From Flavobacterium croceum DSM 17960 (GTDB taxonomy: Bacteria; Bacteroidota; Bacteroidia; Flavobacteriales; Flavobacteriaceae), in the NCBI RefSeq assembly GCF_002917885.1, contig NZ_PQNY01000001.1:1-64000 (forward strand): 64,000 nucleotides of DNA, read 5' to 3'. Shown in pieces: positions 37,591 through 46,607 of the stretch (position 1 is its first letter; each line of letters starts with the position of its first letter). Both the position numbers and the translations under genes were made by a program. The notes under the pieces are model-generated. The model was given only the letters and a program-made list of their open reading frames with translations. It had not been told where the DNA came from and did no database searches.

Positions 37591-38628
37591 TTACAACTGT
37601 TTTAAAACTGTTTCTACTATCTTTTCGGGCAAAATAGTTCGCATAACTTGCTCATAACCTTCTACTTGTTTGTTTCCGTAAACAGAAGTAGGTAATAGTG
37701 GGTATACTAATCGATCTGCAACCAAGCAATTCTCTAAAGGTTGTGCATAAGGAGCAAAACCTGCAAAAGGATGCGTTGCACCCCAAAGTGTAATTGTTTT
37801 CACTCCAAATAAAGCTGCCAAATGGGCGTTACCACTGTCCATAGACAACATCACATCTAAATTTGAAATTAACTCCAATTCGTGTTCCAGCGAAATAGCT
37901 CCTGCAACACTCTTTACATTAGTATACTTTTCGGAAATATCCTTTAACACTTCACATTCTTTTTTTCCTCCTCCAAATAAAAACAGGGTAACATTTTGTT
38001 GCTGAGACAGATTACTCAAAACTTGTTCCATTAAATCTAGAGGATATATCTTACCTTGATGTTGAGCAAAAGGTGCAATACCTATCCATGTTGTAGTTTT
38101 TATACCCGATACTTCTAAAGTTCTATCAGACAATTCAAGTTTAGGTAAAAAATAAGGTTGAGAAAATTCTAGAGGAAATCCCAACTTGGCAAAAGTTTCC
38201 AAATGCCGCTCTGTCATTGGTTTTAAAGGCTTAAAAACTTTATTTTTAGCTCTCGTGAGTGCTTTTTTTTCGGCCCTGCCTTTGTCTGTAACCGCTATTT
38301 TTACATTAGAAAACAAAAAAAACAAACGAATAATTTTTGTTCTCAAAACATGATGTAAATCGGCAATATGGGTTACTTTTTTGCGTTTAAGCGTTTGTGC
38401 TAATTTTACTATTCCAAATAACCCCTTGTGTTGATGGTGTGTGTGTACAGAAACGAAATTTACGTTGGGAATAAGCTTAAAAATAGACTTAAAAAAAGAT
38501 TTTGAAACAACCGTAATAACCACATGCGGATATTGTTTTGCAAATGCAAGTATTACAGGCACTATCATGGCTACATCTCCCATAGCAGACAGCCTAATAA
38601 TAGCAATATGTGGTTGTTTTTTTACCAT
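37591..38628 (-). CDS. glycosyltransferase family 9 (heptosyltransferase-like)
   Basis: 345 residues from the ATG at 38628 (a TTG three codons earlier opens the frame). GT-B fold features: HIAIIRLSAMGDVAMIVPVI at the N terminus, IGIAPFAQHQGKIYPLDLM, and the sugar-nucleotide site LDVMLSMDSGNAHLAALFGVKTITLWG. Family members transfer heptose or related sugars to LPS core. The DUF4254 gene lies upstream on the same strand, a pairing typical of Bacteroidota LPS core loci. Confidence 0.9.
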   Translation of the reverse strand: MVKKQPHIAIIRLSAMGDVAMIVPVILAFAKQYPHVVITVVSKSFFKSIFKLIPNVNFVSVHTHHQHKGLFGIVKLAQTLKRKKVTHIADLHHVLRTKIIRLFFLFSNVKIAVTDKGRAEKKALTRAKNKVFKPLKPMTERHLETFAKLGFPLEFSQPYFLPKLELSDRTLEVSGIKTTTWIGIAPFAQHQGKIYPLDLMEQVLSNLSQQQNVTLFLFGGGKKECEVLKDISEKYTNVKSVAGAISLEHELELISNLDVMLSMDSGNAHLAALFGVKTITLWGATHPFAGFAPYAQPLENCLVADRLVYPLLPTSVYGNKQVEGYEQVMRTILPEKIVETVLKQL

Positions 38629-38642
38629 GTGATACAAAAAGA

Positions 38643-38670
38643 AAACCTAACATAGAACTACATTAGGTTT
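38643..38670 (-). terminator. weak hairpin between the DUF4254 and GT9 genes
   Basis: AAACCTAA/TTAGGTTT arms with a 12-nt loop; on the minus strand the tail is TTCTTTTTG. It lies between two genes of one strand, so it may attenuate rather than stop transcription. Confidence 0.45.
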
Positions 38671-38690
38671 CAAATTATTATAAAATAATA

Positions 38691-39296
38691 TTATTTTTTA
38701 TTTTGATACAATACTGGATTCAAATCATCGTCGTTATACATCTTCATTTGTTTATAAACCTTCATAAATTTATCTCCATGCTCTATGTCGGTAAGCAAAT
38801 CGTCTATAGCAGTAGACAAATCTGTGCGTTGTTCTAAAAGCACATTAAGTTTTTCTTGACACTTATCGCGGTGCTCTTGGCTTGCGTCTACTCGAGTGGC
38901 TTCTTCATGCATATGATAAATTTTTAATGCCAAAATAGAAAGCCTATCTATAGCCCATGCTGGACTTTCAGAATTTATTTTTGCCGTAGGCTTTGCTGCA
39001 ACATCTTTATATTTTTGAAGAAAATAACTATCAATATACTCTACCATATCTGTACGCTCTTGGTTAGAAGCATCGATTCTTCTTTTCAATACCAAAGCAG
39101 CCTCAGGGTTTATGTTTGGGTCTCTAATAATGTCTTCAAAATGCCATTGTACGGTATCAATCCAATTTTTAAAATATAATAAATGTTCTATTTGATCTTT
39201 AGAATAAGGATTGTTAATAGGTTGATCAACATTATCATAAAGATGATAATCACGAATACTTTGTTCGAATATAGAATAAGCAAATTTTGAAAACAT
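38691..39296 (-). CDS. DUF4254 domain protein
   Basis: 201 residues, almost all helical and soluble: YSIFEQSIRDYHLYDNVDQP, KDQIEHLLYFKNWIDTVQWHFEDIIRDP, then ALVLKRRIDASNQERTDMVEYID. This matches DUF4254, encoded beside GT9 glycosyltransferases in Bacteroidota; the function is unknown, though the DxNQxRxDxxE pattern is conserved. A minus-strand TATCTTTG motif at 39314-39321 just upstream may be the -7 box. Confidence 0.87.
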   Translation of the reverse strand: MFSKFAYSIFEQSIRDYHLYDNVDQPINNPYSKDQIEHLLYFKNWIDTVQWHFEDIIRDPNINPEAALVLKRRIDASNQERTDMVEYIDSYFLQKYKDVAAKPTAKINSESPAWAIDRLSILALKIYHMHEEATRVDASQEHRDKCQEKLNVLLEQRTDLSTAIDDLLTDIEHGDKFMKVYKQMKMYNDDDLNPVLYQNKK

Positions 39297-39374
39297 AATA
39301 GATAACTTTTTTGCAAAGATAGTTTTTTATATCTTTAAACATTAATTTTCAATTTTGAAACTTTACCTTTTCGT

Positions 39375-40028
39375 ATGCAAATTCACTACATTTCAGAACA
39401 AAATAGCATTTTAAACCATTTTCTTACGCAACTTCGCGATATTCATATTCAAAAAGACAGTATGCGTTTTAGAAAAAACATCGAACGCATTGGCGAAATC
39501 ATGGCTTATGAACTAAGTAAAACCTTAGAATATAAAGCCATAGATGTACGAACGCCGTTAGGTATAAAACACACCACTACTATTGCAGAACCTGTTGTGT
39601 TGTGCTCTATTTTAAGGGCTGGATTGGCGCTTCATCAAGGCTTTATGAATTTTTTTGACGATGCAGAAAACGGTTTTGTTTCGGCGTATAGATACCATTT
39701 TAATCATGATGACTCTTTTGAAATAAGAGTAGAATATCAAGCTGCACCTTCGTTTGAAAATAAAAATTTGATACTTATCGATCCTATGTTGGCTACAGGT
39801 CAATCGATTGTAGCGGTATTGCAAAAACTTCATTTAGAACAAAAACCCAAAGAAATACACATCGCTGTAGTAATAGCAGCTCCAGAAGGCATTGAATATT
39901 TAGAAAAAAATCTTCCCGAAAATTGTCATTTATGGGTAGCAGCACTCGACGACAAACTCAATGAAAAAAATTATATTTTACCAGGTTTAGGAGATGCTGG
40001 AGATTTAGCCTACGGAAGTAAGTTATAA
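39375..40028 (+). CDS. upp: uracil phosphoribosyltransferase
   Basis: 217 residues, type I PRTase. PRPP loop LIDPMLATGQSI (about 135-145), VLCSILRAGLALHQGF, and the C-terminal uracil-binding region YILPGLGDAGDLAYGS. It salvages uracil to UMP. The 3' end overlaps the convergent DUF6427-like gene by 6 nt. Full length and intact. Confidence 0.96.
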   Translation: MQIHYISEQNSILNHFLTQLRDIHIQKDSMRFRKNIERIGEIMAYELSKTLEYKAIDVRTPLGIKHTTTIAEPVVLCSILRAGLALHQGFMNFFDDAENGFVSAYRYHFNHDDSFEIRVEYQAAPSFENKNLILIDPMLATGQSIVAVLQKLHLEQKPKEIHIAVVIAAPEGIEYLEKNLPENCHLWVAALDDKLNEKNYILPGLGDAGDLAYGSKL

Positions 40029-40952
40029 CTGTGTGATAAAGCAGAATAATGACAATAATAAAAAGAGTGTTATTGTTAATTCTTGATTTATTTTATTTTG
40101 CGAATACTCTATAAAATTGGTTGCCATAATCGCCAATGGGAAAAAAGTAAACACTAATAAATTGTTTGATTTATTGGCAGATAACACAAAAATAGCAATC
40201 GAAATAAGAAATGAAAGAATAAGTTTTTTGTGCGATGTTTGTAAATTTATTGGTTTTGATGTTACCGAAAAAAACGAAGATAGAAAAAACACAAAAACAA
40301 GAACTGCATATATTGAAAAGGCAATATTTTGGTAATCATTTTCAAAATAATCTATAGAATAACATACTGTAGCACGACTTACATATTCATTTATCCAATT
40401 TTGATGTAAAACCAAATTGGCAAACAAAAACAAATTACCAAAAGCAATAGCAGCAAATACGGGCACGAGCCAATTTCGGTAATCTCTAGAAACATGAAAT
40501 ATTATAGAGATAAACACCAATAAAATAAAAAGGATAGTCCAAAAATGAAACAAACTTGCTACCAATATCCAAAATGTAGCATCAAATATTTTTTGTTTTG
40601 TTCCGTGAAGCGATTGCAAAGAAATAAGGCGTCGTATAGCAAGCAAAATAAAAAAATTGGACAAAAGTATTTGAATATCAAGCAAAATTTTTGGAAACAA
40701 AAGATGCAATAAGAAATAAAACAATATAGCATAAGCGCTATCTTTGGTAAGCATATTTCTTTTTGCGATAAAATTCACCACAAATGTGCTTGCAAAAAGT
40801 AATAAAAACGCAATTGCATCTTGCGCAATAGGATTTAGTATGAAAATAGTTTTTTCTGAAAAAACCACGCTAACAGTAAAGCAAACTAGTAAAAATAATG
40901 CTACTAAAGAATAACTAAAAGGAGTAGTTTTTTTAAAAATACTTGTAAACAT
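40023..40952 (-). CDS. DUF6427-like polytopic membrane protein
   Basis: 309 residues with about nine to ten hydrophobic segments (SLVALFLLVCFTVSVVFS, DAIAFLLLFASTFVVNFIA, YAILFYFLLHLLFPKILL, and so on). Its position between upp and the small gene upstream of purD matches the flavobacterial DUF6427 gene. No catalytic motif was recognised. It is divergent from the DUF6341-like gene, with only 47 nt between the start codons, so the promoters overlap. Function unknown. Confidence 0.8.
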   Translation of the reverse strand: MFTSIFKKTTPFSYSLVALFLLVCFTVSVVFSEKTIFILNPIAQDAIAFLLLFASTFVVNFIAKRNMLTKDSAYAILFYFLLHLLFPKILLDIQILLSNFFILLAIRRLISLQSLHGTKQKIFDATFWILVASLFHFWTILFILLVFISIIFHVSRDYRNWLVPVFAAIAFGNLFLFANLVLHQNWINEYVSRATVCYSIDYFENDYQNIAFSIYAVLVFVFFLSSFFSVTSKPINLQTSHKKLILSFLISIAIFVLSANKSNNLLVFTFFPLAIMATNFIEYSQNKINQELTITLFLLLSLFCFITQL

Positions 40953-40972
40953 CAGGATATTTTATACATTTG
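40943..40972 (+). promoter_or_regulatory. promoter of the DUF6341-like gene
   Basis: TTG at 40943-40945, 19 nt, TACATTTG at 40965-40972. It overlaps the first codon of the longest frame (TTG 40970), so the ATG at 41000 is the real start. Confidence 0.55.
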
Positions 40973-40999
40973 TGGTGTAAATATAACATTTGTTTAAAA

Positions 41000-41230
41000 A
41001 TGAAAACACTTTTTGAAGCAATACAAGCATTTTTTGTTGACTTTTTATTTCTTCCACTTGATGGTTTAAGATGGTTAGAGCTTAAATCTTGGTGGGGTGC
41101 AAACATTATAAACTGGGTATTCGTAATAATTTGTGCTTATTGGGTTGTATATTGGATTAAACAAATAAAATTATTCAATTCTACAGGAGAAGACAATCAA
41201 GATACTACGGCTCATTCTTTTTTAAAGTAA
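41000..41230 (+). CDS. DUF6341-like small membrane protein
   Basis: 76 residues from the ATG at 41000: MKTLFEAIQAFFVDFLFLPL, then LDGLRWLELKSWWGANIINW and one clear membrane helix (IINWVFVIICAYWVVYW), ending in a polar tail. Size, sequence style and position beside purD fit the flavobacterial DUF6341 group. Its end overlaps the convergent purD by 9 nt. Function unknown. Confidence 0.78.
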   Translation: MKTLFEAIQAFFVDFLFLPLDGLRWLELKSWWGANIINWVFVIICAYWVVYWIKQIKLFNSTGEDNQDTTAHSFLK

Positions 41231-42496
41231 ATCTAGCCCAATATCTTTTCTATAATACATCTTATCAAAATGTAGCTTTTCTATATTTTGATAAGATTTT
41301 TTTGTAGCTTCTTCAATCGAATTTCCATACGAAGTTACTGCCAAAACTCTACCTCCATTGGTAAAAATTTCTTGATTACTTGCTTTGGTTCCTGCATGAA
41401 AAACAATAGAGTTTTCTATGCTTTCTAGTCCTGTAATCAACATATTATTTTGGTATTCATTTGGATAACCTCCAGAAACCACCATGACAGTTGCAGCCAA
41501 CTTAGTTTCTATTTCGAGAGTTATACTGTCTAAATTTTGATGAGCAACCGCCGTAAAAAGATCTAGTAAATCTGTTTTTATTCTTGGTATAACCACCTCT
41601 GTTTCTGGATCCCCCATACGTACATTGTATTCTATTACGTAGGGTTCATTACCAACTTTTATTAATCCTATAAAAATAAAACCTTTGTATTCTATATTGG
41701 CTTCTCTAAGTCCATTAACAGTAGGAATTACTATGTTTTTTTCTACTTTGTTCATAAATACCTCATCTGCAAATGGCACAGGCGATATGGCTCCCATTCC
41801 GCCAGTATTTAGTCCGGTATCGCCTTCACCTATTCTTTTATAATCTTTGGCAGTGGGTAATATTTTATAATTTTTGCCGTCGGTTAGCACAAAACAACTT
41901 AATTCTATACCACTTAAAAATTCTTCAATAACAACTTTTGAACTTGCTTGTCCAAACTTTGATTCCAAAAGCATTTTTTCAAGTTCTATTTTAGCTTCGT
42001 CTAGGTTATCTAGTATTAAAACACCTTTTCCTGCCGCCAAACCATCTGCTTTTAATACATAAGGCGGATTAAGGGTTTCCAAATAGGCTTTACCTTGTAA
42101 AAATGTTTCTTTTGTAAAACTTGAATAACGTGCCGTTGGTATATTATTTTCTATGAGAAATTTTTTAGCAAATTCTTTACTGCCTTCTAGTTGAGCTCCT
42201 AATTTTGAAGGGCCAAGTACAGGAATAGTACAAAGTTCTTTATCTTCTTTAAAAAAATCATATATACCTAGCACCAATGGGTCTTCTGGGCCAACCACCA
42301 CCATATCAATACAAGCTTTTAAACAAAATTCTTTAATGGATACAAAATCGGTTGTAGAAATCAATACGTTTTCGGCAATAAGTGCTGTTCCTGCATTTCC
42401 TGGTGCTACAAAAAGTTTAGATATATTTTTAGATTGACTAAGTTTCCAAGCCAAAGCATGCTCTCGTCCTCCAGAGCCTAATAGTAGAATATTCAT
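41222..42496 (-). CDS. purD: phosphoribosylamine--glycine ligase
   Basis: 424 residues, ATP-grasp enzyme of purine synthesis (GARS). N-terminal MNILLLGSGGREHALAWKL, central ATP-grasp region with PYVLKADGLAAGKGV, VVIEEFLSGIELSCFVLTDG and GMGAISPVPFADE, and NVRMGDPETEVVIPRI for metal binding. It ligates glycine to phosphoribosylamine. Upstream it carries the same 22-nt element as sprE. No other pur gene is nearby, although the nucleotide salvage gene upp is 1.2 kb away. Confidence 0.97.
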   Translation of the reverse strand: MNILLLGSGGREHALAWKLSQSKNISKLFVAPGNAGTALIAENVLISTTDFVSIKEFCLKACIDMVVVGPEDPLVLGIYDFFKEDKELCTIPVLGPSKLGAQLEGSKEFAKKFLIENNIPTARYSSFTKETFLQGKAYLETLNPPYVLKADGLAAGKGVLILDNLDEAKIELEKMLLESKFGQASSKVVIEEFLSGIELSCFVLTDGKNYKILPTAKDYKRIGEGDTGLNTGGMGAISPVPFADEVFMNKVEKNIVIPTVNGLREANIEYKGFIFIGLIKVGNEPYVIEYNVRMGDPETEVVIPRIKTDLLDLFTAVAHQNLDSITLEIETKLAATVMVVSGGYPNEYQNNMLITGLESIENSIVFHAGTKASNQEIFTNGGRVLAVTSYGNSIEEATKKSYQNIEKLHFDKMYYRKDIGLDLL

Positions 42497-42525
42497 GTGT
42501 TTGTTGTGTTGTTGTTTTGAATTGC

Positions 42526-42547
42526 AAAGTAACTATTTTTTGAAACA
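42526..42547 (-). promoter_or_regulatory. promoter-like element upstream of purD, shared with sprE
   Basis: Identical over 22 nt to 22668-22689 (minus strand TGTTTCAAAAAATAGTTACTTT), here followed by G to give TTACTTTG, one mismatch from TAnnTTTG. It lies 30 nt before the purD ATG. Confidence 0.5.
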
Positions 42548-42632
42548 CCATAATACATTAAGAAAATAAAATTAAAGAATGTTATGTGTAATATTTTCTT
42601 TTATTTAATTCGTTTATATGAATATTTTCAAT

Positions 42633-42640
42633 TATATTTG
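42633..42640 (+). promoter_or_regulatory. candidate -7 box for the M15 peptidase/patatin pair
   Basis: TATATTTG (TAnnTTTG) 25 nt before the ATG at 42666 and inside the longer frame that begins at 42618. Confidence 0.4.
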
Positions 42641-42665
42641 TTGTGTAAATTACAAAATCAAGATT

Positions 42666-43142
42666 ATGGATGCTATTACAACTAAACGTATAGAGAAACT
42701 ACATCCCTCTGTACGAAATGAAATGAAAAAAATAATTGAAAATTGCAATGCTTCACTTACAGGAAAAGCACAAGTGAGAATAACACAAAGCTTACGAACC
42801 TTTGAAGAACAAGATGTTTTGTATCAACAAGGAAGAACAAAACTAGGTAAAAAAATCACCAACGCAAAAGCTGGACAATCTATACATAATTATGGCTTTG
42901 CAGTAGATATATGCTTGATTATTGGTGGAAATACGGCTTCTTGGGATACCGCAAAAGATTGGGACAACGACCAAATTGCCGATTGGTATGAATGTGTGAA
43001 AATTTTCGCAATACACGGTTGGGAATGGGGCGGCAATTGGAAAACTTTTAAAGACCTTCCTCATTTTGAAAAAAGAGGATACAATAGTTGGCAAAAGCTT
43101 TCAAAACTTAAAAGAGATGAAAACAATTATGTAATTTTATAA
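42666..43142 (+). CDS. M15 family peptidase (L-alanyl-D-glutamate endopeptidase-like)
   Basis: 158 residues from the ATG at 42666. The zinc site of the VanY/CwlK/phage endolysin group is complete: SIHNYGFAVD (His74, Asp81) and LPHFE (His133), with the catalytic-loop HGWEWGGNW (117-125). TQSLRTFEEQDVLYQQGR is the substrate-groove signature. It cuts peptide cross-links or stems in peptidoglycan. No signal peptide is seen with this start; the longer frame (42618) adds NIFNYICCVNYKIKI, which is not a good signal either. So it may be released by lysis like an endolysin, or act on imported fragments. It is followed 9 nt later by a patatin gene. Confidence 0.9.
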   Translation: MDAITTKRIEKLHPSVRNEMKKIIENCNASLTGKAQVRITQSLRTFEEQDVLYQQGRTKLGKKITNAKAGQSIHNYGFAVDICLIIGGNTASWDTAKDWDNDQIADWYECVKIFAIHGWEWGGNWKTFKDLPHFEKRGYNSWQKLSKLKRDENNYVIL

Positions 43143-43151
43143 TAACGCCCA

Positions 43152-44189
43152 ATGAAAACCAAAATAAGAATACTTAGCCTAGATGGAGGTGGAATAAGAG
43201 GTATAATTACCTGTGTCATTCTAAAATACATTGAAGAGCAATTGCAAAAAATAGATCATCCAAACGCAAAAATAGGCGATTATTTTGATATGATTTCTGG
43301 TAGCAGTACAGGTGGGCTGATTGCTTCTTTAATACTTTTTCCAAATCAAGACGGGAAAGCAAAATTTTCTGTACAAGAAGCCTTAGACCTATATGCCAAT
43401 AAAGGCGAAGATATTTTCACTGTTTCTATGTGGGAAAAAATAATAAATCCTTTTGGTTTATTTAATGAAAAAATATCGCAACGTAATTTGGAAAAACAAT
43501 TACAAGAAGTGTTTGGAAATTTAGAACTATCACAATTTATAAAACCTAGTTTAATTACCTCTTATGACATATTTAATAGAAAGGCGAAATTTTTTACAAG
43601 CCATGATGCTGTTGAAACATTGCAAAACTTTTATGTTAAAGATGTATGTCGAGCTACATCTGCGGCACCTACTTATTTTGAACCAGCACAAATTAAATCA
43701 ACCTATGGGCAAGAATTTACGCTTATAGATGGGGGCGTCTATGCTAACAATCCGGCGTTGTGCGCCTATTCGGAAGCTCAAAAATTAAAATTCTCCAAAT
43801 TATTACAAAATTCCAACAAACCCGACTATCCAAAAATAAAAGACATTCTTATGGTTTCTGTAGGAACAGGCATGGTACTTCAGCCCTATTCGTTTAAAAA
43901 TTTTGAAAATGCAGGAAAAATCAAATGGGTTTCTCCACTTATAGATATTCTACTTTCTTCTAATGTAGAAACGGTCGATTATCATCTGCAAAAAATGTAT
44001 GAAACACTAGGCGCTAGAAATTCTAAAAACTATTACAGGCTTATGCCTTCGCTATACAATGCCTCAGCAGATATGGATAACACTTCTGCCAAAAATATCT
44101 ACAACCTTATTCAAGCTGGATTTCAGTATATAGAAAAAAATCAAAATATGCTTACAACAATAGCTAAAAAATTAATTGCTAATAAATAA
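43152..44189 (+). CDS. patatin-like phospholipase
   Basis: 345 residues. Oxyanion motif DGGGIRG (11-17), nucleophile elbow GSSTG (Ser52), catalytic Asp193 in LIDGGVYANNPA, and RATSAAPTYFEP, all intact. Patatins hydrolyse acyl esters of membrane lipids. Close relatives serve as CBASS effectors (CapV), but no cGAS-like cyclase is adjacent. The only tight neighbour is the M15 peptidase 9 nt upstream, so one transcript would encode a wall- and a membrane-degrading enzyme. The physiological role is unknown. Confidence 0.92.
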   Translation: MKTKIRILSLDGGGIRGIITCVILKYIEEQLQKIDHPNAKIGDYFDMISGSSTGGLIASLILFPNQDGKAKFSVQEALDLYANKGEDIFTVSMWEKIINPFGLFNEKISQRNLEKQLQEVFGNLELSQFIKPSLITSYDIFNRKAKFFTSHDAVETLQNFYVKDVCRATSAAPTYFEPAQIKSTYGQEFTLIDGGVYANNPALCAYSEAQKLKFSKLLQNSNKPDYPKIKDILMVSVGTGMVLQPYSFKNFENAGKIKWVSPLIDILLSSNVETVDYHLQKMYETLGARNSKNYYRLMPSLYNASADMDNTSAKNIYNLIQAGFQYIEKNQNMLTTIAKKLIANK

Positions 44190-44284
44190 ATATAGCGCAG
44201 ATACAGCACTCTTTTAAAATTTAATGTGTTGATTTTGTAACATCTTGCTCCTTTTTAGCACAAATAATACAAAACCATTGTTTT

Positions 44285-45178
44285 ATGGAAAAAGTTTTAA
44301 TTGTAAAAAACCTTACCAAAAAATTCAAAAGAGTCGCTGTAAATCAAATTTCTTTTGAAGTACAAAAAGGAAACGTATATGGATTATTAGGCCCTAACGG
44401 AAGTGGAAAATCTACAACTTTTGGAATGCTTTTATCTACTATAAATCCAACTTCTGGCGAATGGTACTGGTTTGGCGAAAAAGGAACTACACCCAAAACC
44501 TTAAAAAAAATAGGCGCTATAATTGAGCAACCCAATTTCTACCCTTATTTGAGTGCTGAGAAAAACTTGAAAATTGTAGCCAAAATAAAAGGAATTCCGT
44601 ATTCTAGAATAGATGAAGTATTAACTCTTGTAGGTTTGCTAGAAAGAAAAAAAGATGCTTTTAAAACCTATTCTCTTGGAATGAAACAGCGCTTGGCAAT
44701 AGCCTCGGCAATGATAAATAACCCCCAAGTACTTATTTTGGACGAACCCACAAATGGTTTAGACCCCGAAGGTATTATTCAAATACGAGAACTTATAGCA
44801 CAAATTGCTCAAAAAGGCACTACAATTATTGTGGCAAGCCATTTGCTCGACGAAATTGAAAAAGTATGTAGCCATGTTATTGTGCTTAAAAACGGTAATG
44901 CTTTATATTGTGGCAGTGTAGAGGGAATGACAAGTAGTATGGGTTATTTTGAATTAAAATGCGAAAACAATGATGCTTTGATAAACGCATTACAAACCAT
45001 GAATTTGTTCAAAAAAATACACATCCAAAACGAAGTAGTTATTGCTACTATCGAAAATGATATTGCGGCCGCAGAACTCAACAAAAAACTTGCACAAAGT
45101 GGCATTTATTTGTCTATGTTGCAAAAGAAAAAAGAAAGTTTAGAATCTCAATTTTTAGAACTTGTTAAAAAACAATAG
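44285..45178 (+). CDS. ABC transporter ATP-binding protein
   Basis: 297 residues. Walker A GPNGSGKS (36-43), Q-loop IIEQPNFYPYLS, signature YSLGMKQRL (129-137), Walker B LILDEP with GLDPEG, switch His in VASHLLDE. The C-terminal 80 residues are the extra domain found in ABC-2 exporter ATPases of the BcrA/CcmA type. It works with the membrane protein encoded 2 nt downstream. The substrate is unknown. Confidence 0.93.
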   Translation: MEKVLIVKNLTKKFKRVAVNQISFEVQKGNVYGLLGPNGSGKSTTFGMLLSTINPTSGEWYWFGEKGTTPKTLKKIGAIIEQPNFYPYLSAEKNLKIVAKIKGIPYSRIDEVLTLVGLLERKKDAFKTYSLGMKQRLAIASAMINNPQVLILDEPTNGLDPEGIIQIRELIAQIAQKGTTIIVASHLLDEIEKVCSHVIVLKNGNALYCGSVEGMTSSMGYFELKCENNDALINALQTMNLFKKIHIQNEVVIATIENDIAAAELNKKLAQSGIYLSMLQKKKESLESQFLELVKKQ

Positions 45179-45180
45179 CT

Positions 45181-46035
45181 ATGATACGTTTATTACAATT
45201 GGAATGGCTTAAAAACCTTAGTTATAAACCATTTAAAATATTTAGTGTAATTTATTTTACCGTTTTGATTGCTTTGCTTTTTATAGGTTTGGTAGATTTT
45301 TCTATTGGTAATTTTACTATAAATTTAAAAGAACAAGGCATTTATAATTTTCCGCAAATATGGAATTTTACAACGTGGATTGTAGGACTATTTAAAATAT
45401 TTTTAGGGTGTATTATTATATTTTCTATTTGTCAAGAATTTACAAATAGAATGTTTAAACAAAACACTATTGATGGTCTAAGCAGAAAAGAATTTATATT
45501 TTCAAAACTACTTACTATTCTAATTTTCACTACTTTTTCTACACTATTTGTATTGTTTGTTTCTTTGTATTTAGGATACAATTATTCTGAAAAAACATCT
45601 TTTAACTTAGTAACTCAAGAAATTTATTTTATTCCGAATTATTTTATAAAACTCTTTACATTTTTTACATTATTGATGTTTTTGTCAATAGTGTTACGAA
45701 AATCGATGTTTGTTTTTTTAGGGATTTTTGCACTTTGGTTCTTAGAACAAGTATTTAATGTTTTGGAAATGAAAGTTTTTTACTCTAATTATCCAAATAT
45801 ATCAAACCAAGAACTTGTTGAAAAAGTACAAAACGAATTTATGTGGAGCAAATTTTTACCACTAGAATCTACCTCAGGACTTATTCCAAACCCTATGATG
45901 CGCTTGCAAATTGCAGAAATGCTAGGCGGTAAATTTAGTTTTCAATACCCTACTTTTAACCTAGTAGCCTCATTGCTTTGGACTACATTATTTATACTAG
46001 CTAGCTATTGGATACTTAAAAAAAGAGATTGGTAG
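45181..46035 (+). CDS. ABC-2 type transporter membrane subunit
   Basis: 284 residues, about six membrane helices: an amphipathic start LLQLEWLKNLSYKPFKIFS, then IYFTVLIALLFIGLVDF, FKIFLGCIIIFSICQEF and others. The cytosolic loop FTNRMFKQNTIDGLSRKEFIFSKLL is typical of ABC-2 permeases (Bcr/NatB-like). It partners the ATPase immediately upstream. It converges with the VOC gene with 5 nt between them. Confidence 0.87.
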   Translation: MIRLLQLEWLKNLSYKPFKIFSVIYFTVLIALLFIGLVDFSIGNFTINLKEQGIYNFPQIWNFTTWIVGLFKIFLGCIIIFSICQEFTNRMFKQNTIDGLSRKEFIFSKLLTILIFTTFSTLFVLFVSLYLGYNYSEKTSFNLVTQEIYFIPNYFIKLFTFFTLLMFLSIVLRKSMFVFLGIFALWFLEQVFNVLEMKVFYSNYPNISNQELVEKVQNEFMWSKFLPLESTSGLIPNPMMRLQIAEMLGGKFSFQYPTFNLVASLLWTTLFILASYWILKKRDW

Positions 46036-46040
46036 TGCTT

Positions 46041-46397
46041 TTAAATAGCTTCTCCAAAAGTAAGCAAGTTATAATCTGGATCTAATATTGAAAATTCTTT
46101 TTGTTTCCAAGGTTTTATTTCTAAACTACCATTAGGGTGAATTGAAACACCATTTTTAATCAATAAATCGTAATATACTTCAATTGCGCTAGTTCTAATA
46201 TAAACCTGACCGTAATTAGTTAAAATATCTAATGTTTTGTGTTCAAAAAAATGAATTTCAACAGCATCTTTACAAAGCATTAAATATCCTTCATAATCAG
46301 CACCCTCAATTTGTTTAAAACCTAGTTTGTTTATATAAAAATCTTTAGTAATTAGCTTATTACGCATAGGTAGTTTAGGATGAATATTGGTAAGCAT
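46041..46397 (-). CDS. VOC superfamily (glyoxalase/bleomycin-resistance-like) protein
   Basis: 118 residues, the two beta-alpha-beta-beta-beta modules of the VOC fold. Visible: KLPMRNKLITKDFYINKLGFKQIEG, EIHFFEHKTLD and WKQKEFSILDPDYNLLTFGE, matching small bleomycin-resistance-type proteins. The metal-binding residues of true glyoxalases are not all evident, so a binding protein or dioxygenase-like enzyme is possible. A promoter with both elements lies 45-75 nt upstream. Confidence 0.85.
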   Translation of the reverse strand: MLTNIHPKLPMRNKLITKDFYINKLGFKQIEGADYEGYLMLCKDAVEIHFFEHKTLDILTNYGQVYIRTSAIEVYYDLLIKNGVSIHPNGSLEIKPWKQKEFSILDPDYNLLTFGEAI

Positions 46398-46441
46398 ATT
46401 TATTATTGATTTTATGATTGATGGTTACAAAAGGTAAAAAA

Positions 46442-46471
46442 CAAATGTAGCATAAACAAACGAGGCTACAA
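46442..46471 (-). promoter_or_regulatory. promoter of the VOC gene
   Basis: On the minus strand: TTG (46471-46469), 19-nt spacer, TACATTTG (46449-46442), about 45 nt before the ATG. Confidence 0.55.
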
Positions 46472-46607
46472 ATATGGTGTAAAATGAATAATTTGGAATA
46501 GAATTTGTAGTTTTACACTCTGTAATTCAACATTTGTGGCAAACAAAAAAGCCTTTGTTTGGACACAAAACGTAATACTAAACATCAATAAATAAAACAT
46601 CTAGCCT

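Noticed and set aside
43152..44189. Patatin as a CBASS effector
   Set aside because: No cGAS/DncV-like cyclase or ancillary CBASS gene is adjacent; the label would rest on the lipase motif alone.
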